A stretch of DNA of 64,000 nt. Source: Paramecium pentaurelia. Its lineage: Eukaryota; Ciliophora; Oligohymenophorea; Peniculida; Parameciidae. Below are positions 25,901 through 37,136 of the stretch, piece after piece (position 1 is the stretch's first letter; each line of letters starts with the position of its first letter). Below the pieces are notes generated by a model that was not told the origin of the DNA, ran no database searches, and saw nothing but the letters and a program-made list of their open reading frames with translations. Made by a program: the position numbers and the translations under genes. The DNA lies in contig CAJJDO010000073.1 in NCBI GenBank assembly GCA_905183005.1, forward strand, positions 248,001 through 312,000, read 5' to 3'.

Positions 25901-28044
25901 TAATAAGAAGATAAATTCTATCCTTTACCTTATTTCTTTAGATCAAGATAATTAGTAGAAATTGCAGATGCAACAGATAAATTTATTAAACTTTATTAAA
26001 ATAGAACAAGTTTATCAATACCAGAATAAATTAATTTATTAAATCTACTTGCTATTGGTGTCAAAGATCTTAGTATTGATAATCCATCTGCTGATCAAGA
26101 TGCTAATGAAACTGCTATTATTAAAGAGGAATAAACTAAATTAGTAACACTCAAATAAAGTATTTTGACATCACTCAAAGAATTACAATCTCAAGATGTT
26201 AGTGTTGCTACAAAGAGTGCTTTAACTAAATCCATTGAAGAATTAATGAATGATGAAGACATATAATTGAATATGAGTTCTGAGAATATGGATGCAGAAT
26301 TAGATAAAGCAGATAGTATTGTTTCTAGTAGTACAAGTGGAGTAAGTGATCTTTAAGGAGATATTGAAAATGGTAATGTAGACTTCAAATCCTTTAGAAT
26401 AAAAGAGAATCTACAAAATGATATCATGAGAACTGCTGGTTTATTAAATGGACTTTTAGCAGCAGGATAAAATTAGATAGATTCTATTGATTCAACAAAT
26501 AGTACAACAACACCCAATTCAACTGATAATAATTCAACTAATTAAACTGATGCAGCATGGCAAAAAATGAAGGACAATAATGCAAAATTGTTTAAAGTTC
26601 AAGAATCAGTTAAATTTGGTTTAACTTAAACTGCTGATCCAAATGCACCTCCTAAAGTATTCTCAGGTGGATCATTCTCTATGAAATCCTCTATTGCCAC
26701 TCCTTCTAAAATGGCTGAATATTTAGCAGGTTCAGATCCCACTAAAGTAAAGAAGGACATTAAAATAAGTGATGATGATGAATCCACTTCATCAGATGAA
26801 ACTAACATTTAAACTGTCACTTACAATTAAGCTGAATTTACTGATAATCCTTATGCAACTGATGATTCATTCCCAAGTAGATCTGTACCGGCATCTGTCT
26901 AAAATATTGAACCAAAATTACCAAATGGATCAGTCATTGTTCCAAAATAACCTATACCTATGTCTTTTGGAGTAACTGCAGCCAAATAAGCAGCCAGATT
27001 AAGAAGACTCAGAAGACTTTATGGCAGAAGAAATATGCAATATTATTAAGATCTATATGAATTAGACGAAGAACCAGAAGCTTAAGCCATCTTTTGTATT
27101 GGAAAAGGTCCAGATGGAGGTTGGAGTGCAGGAGGTGGAAACTGTAAGACTGTTAAATAGATTGATGCAACTGGAGCTGTTACTGTAACTTGTTAATGCG
27201 AAGAATTATCTCCTACTTCAGTTGGTGACGCTATTGCTGATGCCTTAGCATTTGATAAATTTGCTAAAGCATTCTCTATGGAAGCTTTATTGGCTTTACT
27301 TAACTTCCCCTTCTATAAATCAGTAATTGTGTATGCTTTGGCTTTCATGACAACTGCTTTAGTTTTTTCAGTCAAATATGGATTCAGAAAGGATAGGGAA
27401 GATACTGAAAAGAAATTATTAGCTCCTCATTTTGTAGAATCTGAATATATTAGAATTAAAGCTGAAGAAAACTAAATCAAAAGAGTTGAAAGACAAAAAT
27501 TGAGGATGGAAAAGCAAAAAGAGATTGAATTGAAACTTCAATAAGAATATGAGCAATAATTAAGATAATAATAGGAATTACAAAATGAAAATGAAGAAGA
27601 ATAACAAGTTCAAGAGAATCCTTTTAGAAGAAAAAATAGTATTCAATAATTCCCGTTAAAAGAAGATGCTCCTGGAGACATAGTTATGGTTTAGCCTGAT
27701 ATAGAACCAGATGAATTGATGAAAATTAGATAAATGAATGAAGTCTAGGAAGCAAAAAATGCTGATGCTCCACTAAAAAGTGAATTAACTTATAAATCTG
27801 ATTCTGATGATTCTGATAGATAACCTAATTAATTGGTTTATGATGAAGAAGATAGTGAAAATAGTGATAATATGGACAGTCTATATGAGGTTCCAGAAAA
27901 TATACTAGACTAAAAACCTGAACATGCTTAGGATGAACCAGAAGTAGCTTAATATTTTAAGTAATTAGAACCAGAATTTTCTAAATCTTCAATGTCTATT
28001 GCAACTATCAAATAATAAAACACATCTAAATAATAATAATAGTA

Positions 28045-28080
<36 letters not shown>

Positions 28081-29326
28081 GTAGTAATAATAATAAAAAT
28101 AATAATAATAGTAATAATCTTCACAATAATAATCTTAGATATTATTAGATTAATAATTAAATTTAAAATCAGAAAGCATAGCTGATCTAGAATAATTTAA
28201 TTAGGAATTAGAGAAACAATTCCAATAATAAGATTAATAATAATAATAGCAATAATAAAAAATTGAATAACCACCTTAATATGATATGGGTGAAAGTTAA
28301 CAATATGAACTTCATCCAGAATTGAAAGAATCCCCTTTTATGGATTAAAAGGGCAATACTACGCCACCTTTCTGTCCTGAAATATATACAAATGAATTAC
28401 CTAATCTTTAAGATGATGATGGTTGTGCTCTAAGTGTAATCAAAGTTACTGATTTCAATCAACCTGCTCCAAATAATCAAGTTGATTCATTTGATAAGGA
28501 TATCAAAGAAGCTGGCTAATCTGAAATCATAGAACCTAAATCAAAGAAAAATTAGACAAATAGAAGGAGAAAGAGAAATAAAAGTAAAACTAATTAGAAA
28601 CCTAAAGATAAAGCATAAGATGTTTTGGATATTTCTAATGATGAAGATGATATCAAAGAAGAGCCAGAACCAACTTATGAAATTAAAGAACAAATAGTTT
28701 AATAATGGCATAGGGATTATAAACGAAAGAAATTCTTAGAAAGTGGATGTCAACTTAAGTTCTCCCTTACAAATGTTCTATTATTTATGGCTCTATTCCA
28801 TAAATTATTATGCATCTTTTTAGTATTTGAAAGGAGATTACCTCGTCCCATCAGATTCTGTGTTTTATACATGACCATCCTTAACACTTGCTATATTAAC
28901 ATATTCTTTTAAGTGCCTTTGGAACCCTTATAATCAATTATATTCAGTGTATTTTCAGCAATATTATCTAACTTTGAAATGTTTGTAATTTTATTCTTGA
29001 TGCCACACAAAGTTTTTGTTGTTAGACAAATAGGATGGGGAATATTCATTGCCTTAACAACATTATTAATATATTTCATACTTATTGCTATGGCATTAGA
29101 AGCAAGTGATTCTGGTGGAGATATAACAAGATCTAATATGTGGGGTCTTAATTTCATTATTGGATTTTTGAACACTCATTGTGTCTCAGATCCTATCAAA
29201 CTATTAATCGTTTTCAAGGCAGTGTAATTGAGTTTAACAGGAGCAACTGGTCTCTTGTAAACGATTTTAGTAAAAATATTTGTGAATCCTGCAACGAATA
29301 TTTTCTTTGAAATGATTGAAGTATGA
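7921..29326 (+). CDS. Giant Cys-rich, REJ/GPS, multi-membrane polycystin-1-like protein (about 7065 aa)
   Basis: The start ATG opens a signal peptide (MKRNLIFMFIFIQTIKEG). Residues 20 to about 5220 are furin/GF-receptor-type repeats (CxxC pairs, GYYL motifs) that include three identical 1781-bp units. About 5500-6150 resembles an REJ domain (LPPRSCKMNVSPSSG, then DCEDSDAPFTYKF). Near 6320 a GPS-like motif has four Cys and GGW (nt 27090-27215). Then come one membrane helix (nt 27285-27370), an acidic and polyGln cytoplasmic loop, and at least five more helices to the TGA. This order resembles polycystin-1-family receptors; I see no clear PLAT domain. Introns, all needed to hold frame or Cys spacing: 8087-8111, 9516-9539, 9825-9853, 11297-11320, 11606-11634, 13078-13101, 13387-13415, 14544-14567. 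Further in-frame introns cannot be excluded. Likely a surface receptor or adhesion protein; ligand unknown. Confidence 0.85.
8270..10050 (+). repeat. 1781-bp intragenic tandem repeat, unit 1
   Basis: First of 2.94 head-to-tail copies (8270-13498). It carries one 24-nt and one 29-nt intron; 1781 minus 53 is 1728, exactly 576 codons, so units add in frame only because the introns are spliced out. Confidence 0.9.
10051..11831 (+). repeat. 1781-bp intragenic tandem repeat, unit 2
   Basis: Identical, as far as I can see, to unit 1 including both introns (11297-11320 and 11606-11634). Confidence 0.9.
11832..13498 (+). repeat. 1781-bp intragenic tandem repeat, partial unit 3
   Basis: First 1667 bp of the unit, with both introns. 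After 13498 the sequence turns into a related but clearly diverged Cys module, so the last 114 bp of the unit are replaced by older repeat sequence. Confidence 0.88.
28021..28130 (+). repeat. Polyglutamine tract coded by TAA/TAG
   Basis: Runs of TAA and TAG in the frame of the giant gene give about 30 Gln with a few Lys and Ser, in the long loop between the first and second membrane helices. A second Gln run follows at about 28225-28260. Read with the standard code these would be solid stops, so they confirm code 6. Confidence 0.9.
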
Positions 29327-29393
29327 GGATTAAAACATATAAATATAATATAACATTTATTATTATTATTTACATTAAATAATCTATTTATAA

Positions 29394-30882
29394 TCAACAT
29401 AAGTCTTGTAATTCAATGGTTGTTTCCATTTATTGAGATTACTTATCAACTTTATCTTTTATTTGTTTAGCCTAAACATTCCAATCAATTTTATATAATT
29501 TATAAACAAACAAACTTGATAATAAAAGATTACATACTCCAAAACCTAACCAAATCCCAATTAAACCTAATTAATAAAATTAAGTTAATATTAAAATTAG
29601 TGGAATGCCCACAAAATATGCAGAAAATAAAGTATAATTTGACACCAATTTTCCTTCATCTAGTCCTTTAAGTGCTCCACTTAAGGCTATTTATAATCCA
29701 TCTATTATAACACTACCCAATAGGAAGTATGGTAAAGTTTTCAATAAAATTTATTAAACAACTTCATCTTTGGTATAAAAATGAGCCCATTCGAAATGAT
29801 AAAAATAGAAGATCATCATTATGACAACTAATATATTGAAATATAATATCAGGCCATATTTAATATAATTTTTGGCATTTAAAATGTTTCCTTGACTAAT
29901 TTGATTACCTACATAAGTCATTAAAGCTATTGATAAGCAAAGAGGCAGTCTAAAATATAAGGATGAAGTGTTTGATAAAGCTAATTGTGCATTGGTAGCA
30001 TCAATACCAAGGGATATAGCAGTAAACGACAATATAATAAATATACCTGTATTTAAATAGATATGGACTATTATTGATATAGTATTTTTAATGTATTCTT
30101 TATAAATATGAAAATGAGATAATAACAGTAATTTGAATTGAAATGATTTAAATTTTATTTACAGGTCTTCTTCTTATTTAACATAAAGTAATAACAATAA
30201 TATATTTGTTAATTCAGAGATAATTGTAGCTATACATACTCCAATTGTCCCATAACTTGAGACTAATAACCAACACCAAAAGGCATGAAGAGCTAAAGTG
30301 ATTAAATGAATTAACATGAATGGTCTAAATACTTCACATGATATCATATAACTCTTCAAACTCTCAAATATCAATAATGCTAATGAAGTCATTGATAATG
30401 GTATCATGAGTTCCCTAAATATTATTCATTTATAACAATTACCATGCAGTATTTATAGTTTCTTCTCTGTCTTCAACTATCAAATAGCTAAATGGTGTTT
30501 TGAGACATAATATCACTAAGAGTAGGGGGATAAATATTAGGACTTGAGATGAGAGAGTGAAATTTAAATAGATAAGTGAAAGTTTGTTTTTTCCCATTCC
30601 AATAGCTTAAGATGCTAGAGTGTTTAATGCTTGATTAAGACCTTTAATAATATAGTAATTTATGATACCTATTCCAAAGGGTAATAACAATATTGTAATT
30701 ATCATCCAAGTGATACCAAATGCAGCTACATTAGTTTTAGATGTATGTAGATTAAGAAAGTGCAAATTGATAGACATCATCAATTCAACACAAATATAAC
30801 CTAAAGACAACTAGAGCATACATGAAGAAATGTCTGAAAGGATTTGCTACCAAGATCGAATATGAGATTGATTGGTTGACAT
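29394..30882 (-). CDS. MATE-family multidrug/toxin extrusion transporter (486 aa)
   Basis: Member of the MATE (multi antimicrobial extrusion) family, integral membrane antiporters that export cationic organic compounds in exchange for H+ or Na+. The protein has about 12 hydrophobic helices. Family-like segments include AAFGITWMIITILLLPFG, the loop GLNQALNTLASQAIG early on, and the second-half repeat LYFRLPLCLSIALMTYVGNQ followed by ISQGNILNAK. One 28-nt intron (30415-30442) restores the frame and leaves 487 codons including TGA. The start ATG at 30882 opens MSTNQSHIRSWQQILSDI, a plausible cytoplasmic N-terminus. The gene converges on the giant gene, with only 67 bp between the two stop codons. 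The length is normal for eukaryotic MATE proteins (450-570 aa). Substrate unknown. Confidence 0.85.
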
Positions 30883-31171
30883 ATTTAAAATTTACTTAAA
30901 CAAAGTATTTATTTATACTATTAATTTCCTGTTAGGATTTTTGAGGAAAATCACTTGAATACATATGTAATTAATTATGTGGATGGGGGGAGTAAATAAA
31001 ATTAAGAATAAAATGATTAATACTTAATTGCATTATTAGTAAAAATGCGTATCCAAAAATATTTAAATTTAAACCAAATCATTATGTAAAAATCAAAAGG
31101 TAAACTTACTTAAAAGGAAAGAGTTAAGTTTGAGTATTATAATAGAAAAGTTATTATATGAATCAAATAAA

Positions 31172-31474
31172 TCATAATTAATCAATATTATGCATTACTT
31201 TTTTTTACATATAAGCGACTCCATACTTAGTAGATGTAAACATCTTGCCAACATTTTCATTATATTATTGTACTGAAGAATGTATGTGTTTCTTTGGTTA
31301 TGACTGTTAAAGATGTTTATCAGCAGATTTATGATAATTTTAATTATGAGATGCATCACTATTACCAATGATTTGTTTGATAGCTTATCTACAATGCTCA
31401 ATATCTTTGGGTTCATTGTGTTTAGGAATTATTTTTTTGGGAGGGAGAGATTTATTCTTTGATTATTAATTCAT
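31172..31474 (-). CDS. Hypothetical 100-aa hydrophilic basic protein
   Basis: A single-exon frame of 101 codons from ATG to TGA, rich in Gln, Lys, His and Asn, many Gln coded by TAA/TAG. It begins MNQQSKNKSLPPKK and includes YNENVGKMFTSTKYGVAY. No membrane segment, signal peptide or known motif. The composition is more protein-like than flanking DNA, but under a one-stop code a frame of this length can occur by chance. No family recognised. Confidence 0.45.
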
Positions 31475-32255
31475 AAATTATTTTTCAACTTTTTATTGAC
31501 TCTAATAGTTAGTTTATATAATTGCCATAAGTTCAATCATAAATTAATTTAGATACATTCTCTCTCTAATTTTAGTTCTTTGTCACTCAACAAATAGTTA
31601 TTAAAATATTTATTTCTATACTCATTCCTATCATAAGAATTTAAGACAGATTAATTATATCATTATTGTATATTCTTAATACTTTACAATAGTATTTAAT
31701 TTTCATATTTCTCTTTAAAGAAGCTAATTTAAATTTAATTCATATAAATACACAATATAATTAGAGTAAGTTGTTTTATCATAAGTATCTCAAATAATCA
31801 ATTTAACTTTGATTTTATTTACTTTATAATTAACTCTTATTAAAAAAGAGAGATATTATTATTATGTTGCTTTATTAGTATAAATATTGCTATAGATGTT
31901 TAGATATTCATTTAAAAATTTAGGTTGTAATTCAGATACATAATTTTAAGATTTTCATATTCACTATTTAATTTAACATAATCTTTTTGTAATTTAATTG
32001 TATATCACTGTCAATCAATTAGAAATGCAAGAAATAGATAATATCTCAATTATTATTCTAAATTAGAGGTAAAAGTACCTACTGAATTATTAGAGGGAGA
32101 TTGGAAAAGATTATGATTTAAGTTATATGACATTCTCATATAAGATTTATTAATATTACATTTTGATCATTGAAGTAGGTTTATCTATTATGACTTCGTA
32201 ATTGATGTAGGATTTATGTTTCTTCATAATTATTTTTAACAGTTAATTTTTTAAA
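31475..32255. other. AT-rich intergenic region
   Basis: No supportable gene. Minus-strand frames near 31560-31960 look faintly coding-like, including a string KVKLII-stop-DT, but are broken by TGA in every frame. The right end is the 5' flank of the ERK7-like kinase gene. Confidence 0.45.
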
Positions 32256-34240
32256 ATGACCGAAGAAATCGAGTCTCACATCATTCAGAAGTACGAAGTA
32301 TTATAGAAAATGGGGAAAGGAGCTTATGGAGTTGTTTGGAAAGCCATAGATCGAAAAACAAAATAAATTGTAGCGCTCAAAAAAGTATTTGATGCATTTC
32401 ATAATGCCACTGATGCGTAACGCACATTTAGAGAAGTTATGTTTTTGTAAGAGATGCTTCATGACAATGTTATTCGAATGACCAATATACATAAAGCTGA
32501 TAATAATAAAGATCTGTATATTGTTTTCGATTTCATGGAAACAGACCTCCATGCTGTAATACGTGGTGGAATCCTTGAAGAAATTCATTAGAGGTAAGTA
32601 TTTAAACTTTAATTTCAGATATATAATCTATTAAATACTCAAAGCATTAAAATACATTCACTCTGCTGAAATCATACATAGAGATCTCAAACCATCAAAT
32701 GTATTACTAGATGCAGAATGCAATGTTAAAGTGGCTGATTTTGGATTAGCTAGAAGTCTTTTAAATTAAGTTGATGAAAGTGCCATTCTGACTGAATATG
32801 TAGCAACTCGATGGTATAGAGCTCCTGAAATTTTACTTGGATCCACATAATACACTAAAGCTGTTGATATGTGGTCAGTTGGCTGCATCTTGGGAGAAAT
32901 GATCAATGGAAAACCTATATTTCCTGGCAGTTCAACTCTCAATCAAATTGAGAGAGTACTTGAAGTTATAGGTAGACCTACAACTTCTGAATTAGAAAGT
33001 GTTTAGGCACCTCTGGCTTCTTAGATTGTAAACAATATACCTAAAGGATAAAGAATAGGATTTACTAATTACTTTCCTAAAGCCAATCCTTAAGCTTTGG
33101 ATTTGATTCGTAAATTACTTTCATTCAATCCTTCGCAAAGGATTTCTGTTGAAGAAGCTTTGAAACATCCTTATGTTGGTGCATTCCATCACAATAATCA
33201 AGAAAGTACTACAAATCCAATTATAATCTCAATGGATGATAATAAGAAATTTAGTATTAAAGAATATAGAGAAGCATTGTATATAGAAATTAGTAAGAAA
33301 TATGAAACTAAATATGAAAATAAATTCGAGAATTCCTTTAAAAATATAGAACAAAATTAATAAGAAAGGAAAAGAACTTAAAGTTTTTAATAAGCATCAA
33401 AAAAACCTAATGCTCCTTCTAATTCTACACTTCCTATTGAACAAAACATTATAAAATAATAAGATCCTAACATTTAGCATGTTTCATAAAATTATCTGAA
33501 AGAGTACTTATCAAATTGTAGTAAGGATTACTTAGGATAATAATAGTAGTCATAATAGAATGTTAATATGAGCAAAGAATTTATTAGTGGATAATTATAT
33601 AAAGAAATGAATAAAGAAAATTAAAAATAGAAAAATATAGTTGATATATCAATTAATAAAATGGAACGAGATAATTCCATTTCTAAAAAATAAATAGTTT
33701 CTCCTTGGACTTAACCTAATCAAAAACCATAAAGTACAACTTAACAATAAAGACCACCTTCAGTTAGTGTTTATACTACATTAAATTAGGCCTCTTCAAA
33801 TTAATTAAAATCTTAAATTCCCTAATAGTTAAATAATAATGTATCTGCTGCATAAAAGAGAATTAGTGCCAAAATGCCTACTAGTGGTACTAGCACATCA
33901 TTTTATGTTCCCTCAGATAAAGCTAATTCTAGTTTCAATTATGGTAAGAAAATATCCAAAGACAATAGTTTCTTAGGTGATCATAATATTTCTACATAAT
34001 CAAACATTCCATAACCATAATAATAAATGCATTAAAAAAGTATTCATTCTATATATATTCTTTTTAGCTATGAGCATGAACTATTAAACTTATTTAATGT
34101 AAAAAGGTATATCAGATTAAAGAAGTAAATAACATCTAGTTAACCATCAAAGAACTTAATCCTCATTAGGAGCAAATAATAGTGTATTGATCAATAGATG
34201 TAAAGAATTCCTCTAGAACATACAAGCTATTAAAAAATGA
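32256..34240 (+). CDS. ERK7: ERK7/MAPK15-type MAP kinase with long C-terminal tail (643 aa)
   Basis: Complete, apparently active protein kinase of the atypical MAPK group ERK7/ERK8. Residues 14-315 hold the kinase domain: glycine loop GKGAYGVVWKA, Lys in VALKK, DAQRTFREVMFLQE (typical of ERK7/8), catalytic HRDLKPSN, DFG, activation motif TEY in LTEYVATRWYRAPE, DMWSVGCILGE, and the end near EEALKHPYV. The roughly 330-residue tail is Gln-, Ser- and Lys-rich with PxxP-like stretches, as is usual for ERK7/8 tails. Introns 32594-32618 (25 nt) and 34040-34067 (28 nt) give 644 codons. ERK7-type kinases elsewhere autophosphorylate and act at cilia and basal bodies; that role is inferred here, not shown. 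It stands next to the pseudokinase cluster, but it is from a different kinase group. Confidence 0.93.
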
Positions 34241-34735
34241 ATTAAATTTTCAAATGCATTACCATCATTCTTTTTAATTCTTATTAACATATTACATCTC
34301 AATTATTAATTAAATTTCTAATCTTTTTTTTAATTTTTTAAATATAATCATGTACTTATTATTAATATATGTAGTATAAATTTTGATTATTTGATTTAAT
34401 CTCTAAAGGTATTTCTTTTATTTATGATTGTTATATCTTTTTAATTCTAATTTTTTAATTGTTAGATTAATATTTAAATATATTAATATTATATATTTAT
34501 AACTACTTAATTTCTTAAATCTATATCTACATTTTTACTTTATTACCATAATCTTAAGGTTGTAATTATGCAGAATATCAGTATAAATATTACTGAAATT
34601 ATATTATTTCAAATAAATGTTCCCAATATACTTTCAATCCAAAACATTTAATAAATAACTTATTATTAAATTGATAATAATTATGATAAAAAGATATTAT
34701 CATTCATTTATATTTAATTAAATAAGCCAATTCAA
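34241..34735. other. Very AT-rich intergenic region
   Basis: Long A/T runs with no coding frame. Contains the 3' flank of the ERK7-like gene and the 5' flank of the small gene at 34736. Confidence 0.6.
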
Positions 34736-34959
34736 ATGGGATGTGTATAATAAAATCAGACCAAAAGGTAACATTTAGAATCTGCTGATACCACATATCA
34801 AGAAAATAAATCTCATGGAATTGCATCTAGGTAATAAAAATGATTTAAATAAGACCAATTATTTAATAAGAAAGAAAAAAGGAAATTTTTAAAATATAAC
34901 TCAATCCTATTGTTTAAAGAAGACTCTCTCCTTAACGACGCAAACAATCAGACCTTTGA
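34736..34959 (+). CDS. Small predicted N-myristoylated/palmitoylated protein (66 aa)
   Basis: ATG starts MGCVQQNQTKRQ: Gly2 followed by Cys3 is the classical site for N-myristoylation plus palmitoylation, so the protein should sit on the inner face of a membrane. A 23-nt GTAATA..AAG intron (34831-34853) removes an in-frame TGA and yields 67 codons. The product is hydrophilic, ends with a basic stretch (VQRRLSPQRRKQSDL), and has no known domain. Like the five CDPK-like proteins that follow, it begins MG-x-C, and it is immediately convergent with the first of them (276 bp between stops). It could be a remnant N-terminus of that family or an independent membrane-anchored peptide. Confidence 0.6.
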
Positions 34960-35235
34960 TTATTAATATTTATTTAATATTCTCATCCTAAGATATTTTC
35001 TCTTTCAATAAAAATAAGTTGAATCCACTAATCTTTATGAATATAAAGGAAATAATTATGCTTTCAAACTCATCTTATTTTAAGAATTATTCTTGTGAAA
35101 TTACCCTCATAATAATTAAATATTTTTATTATAATTATACTTTATTTATGAAAATATTAACAAAGAACCTTTGCCATACTTATATATTAAGTAATAATAA
35201 TCTAATATAAACTCTATTATAATCAATAATTCGAA

Positions 35236-36768
35236 TCACTTCAATTATCTCATTATTTCGGTAAATTCTGGATAATTCAACTATTAAATATTAATATTAT
35301 ATTAGATACCTTGTGTTGACCTTTAATTTCTTCTAAAGATTAAATGAATAATTTTTCATTTATCTCAATATACCTCTTGACACTATTACAAGTTATATAT
35401 CCTCTTTAATTCTATAAATATTTAAAGCAAGTTTCTAAATAGGTTTGTGACAATAAGTCTTCGAGATTTAATGATGCTGAAATAAATTCATTTATATCTA
35501 TGGATTCTTAATTTGTTATAGCCAATTTCTATATAAGTTGTTGAATATCAACATTAATACTTTCATATTCAACTATAGATTTATATAATCTAAGAATATC
35601 CTCTTTTTTCAATAATCCATCTTAATCAAGGTCTGCATCATTGAATATTTTCTATAACATACATTCTTCTTCTTGATTGAATTTGTTCAGCATAAAAGCC
35701 AAAATTACAACTTGAAAATAATTCCTTGGCTTACATTATGATAAATAATACAATGGTTTTATTAAAACTTCAGAATAATTATTACGTTATTCATTTTTAG
35801 ATAATTATTTTTTTGCTTCTTCCATTGTAATTCTTTCATTTATTTTTTTTTCTAACATCTTTTTTAAAATTCGTTTTAATGAAGGTGAAGTTCCTTCATT
35901 AAAAAATAGGATTTCATTTTCATTTTCATTATTTTCTTATAATTTGATATATAAAGGTTTTTATCCTGTTAATAATTGATAACCAATCATTCCTAAAGCA
36001 TAAACATCTTAAGAGTAATCTTCTTATGAAGGCTCAATCATTACCTGTTCATTACCATAATATAAACAGGCTACATCAACCAATTTACAAAATAAACTAT
36101 TTAAATCACTTAATAAATGAAAACTATCCAAAGTCAATTTTCCATGAACCATTTTTTTTTAATGCAAATAAGCAATTGCAGAAACCATTTAATTTAATAG
36201 GATCATCACTTAACTATCTTTTAATTTCCCCTTCAAAGTAATTAGACTTCCACCACTACAATAGTCAGATAACAGGTAATACTTATCTGAATCTTCATAA
36301 ATATTAGTAATTGGACAGATATATTCATTTTACTAGGGTTAAATTTTTAAATACCAATCTGTTTTTCTAGATTTTCTGGATACAATTCTAAGCACAAGTA
36401 TCTAATTTATCAATAGTTTCCACTCTCTTTTTAATTCCACTTACATTATGCTATACTATTTTTATTTGTTTATCTTCTATATTTTCTTAAAATGAATCTA
36501 ACTTGTTTCCAAATAATGAATAAACTCTGAAAAGTCCAGATCTTATTTAAATTTGATTTTTCTATTTATCATGTCCTTTATTTATTGAACGATTTGAAAT
36601 AACTGACTCATTTATAGTATCAGATAAATTAGTCTTAGCAAGAATAGGTGTTATAGTTTAAGCCTTTTATTATTTTCTATCAATTCTAGGTTTATCATCA
36701 GGTGCTTAGGTGGTTACAATAATCTCTTATTATTTTTTCTCCTTCTTTTTCGTGCTACAAGAACCCAT
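35236..36768 (-). CDS. CDPK-like pseudokinase with EF-hands, paralogue 1 (493 aa)
   Basis: Resembles calcium-dependent protein kinases: lipid-anchor N-terminus (MGSCSTKKKEKK), kinase-like domain at about 100-345, then EF-hand region. The kinase domain has family landmarks (YYLLSDYCSGGSL, IAYLHQKKMVHGK, SQDVYALGMIGYQLLTGQKP), but the catalytic loop is HGKLTLDSF instead of HRDLKPEN and the DFG position reads DVA in KLVDVACLY. The VAIK lysine seems replaced (KKRVETI). It is therefore predicted catalytically dead. EF-hand 1 (DADLDQDGLLKKED) is near canonical; the later ones are degenerate. Introns 35281-35309 (29 nt) and 36333-36354 (22 nt) are supported by the frame and by alignment to the paralogues. 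It is the outermost of four minus-strand copies. Inferred role: Ca2+-responsive membrane-bound scaffold. Confidence 0.85.
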
Positions 36769-37136
36769 AACGAATAATTATTATTGAATTTTTTTATTTT
36801 ATTATCTAATAAACCAAGTTATGCGTTATTTTAAGTCGTAATTTATTTAATTTAATTCAAGTACTAAGTTTCACTTTACTAAATAAGATACAACTCAATT
36901 TTTCTCAATTACTTGCTTAAAAGGATTAGTATACTCATATTAATCAAGTCTGTTTCTAGAATTCTAATTTTCAATCGATCTCAAAAAGATCACTTTTAAA
37001 TAAAATTAAAGATGATCTATTGATTACTATCACTTAAAAATAATATAAATTTATTCTCCTCTCTTTATGTAAGAGCATCAATTTATAGATAGTGATAATA
37101 AAATATATATATATATATATAATTAAAAAGTGTAAT
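36769..37136. other. Intergenic region with an AT dinucleotide run
   Basis: Separates two tandem pseudokinase genes. The only landmark is a run of about nine AT repeats at 37103-37121. No gene seen. Confidence 0.6.

Noticed and set aside
31540..32030. Possible Rab/Ras GTPase remnant on the minus strand (KVKLII-TGA-DT resembling the WDT switch region)
   Set aside because: Only about ten residues resemble the family, a TGA interrupts them, and no P-loop or NKxD motif is found nearby.
35019..35210. Plus-strand ORF of 63 aa rich in Ile/Leu/Tyr
   Set aside because: AT-rich intergenic sequence between two convergent stop codons with no family pattern.
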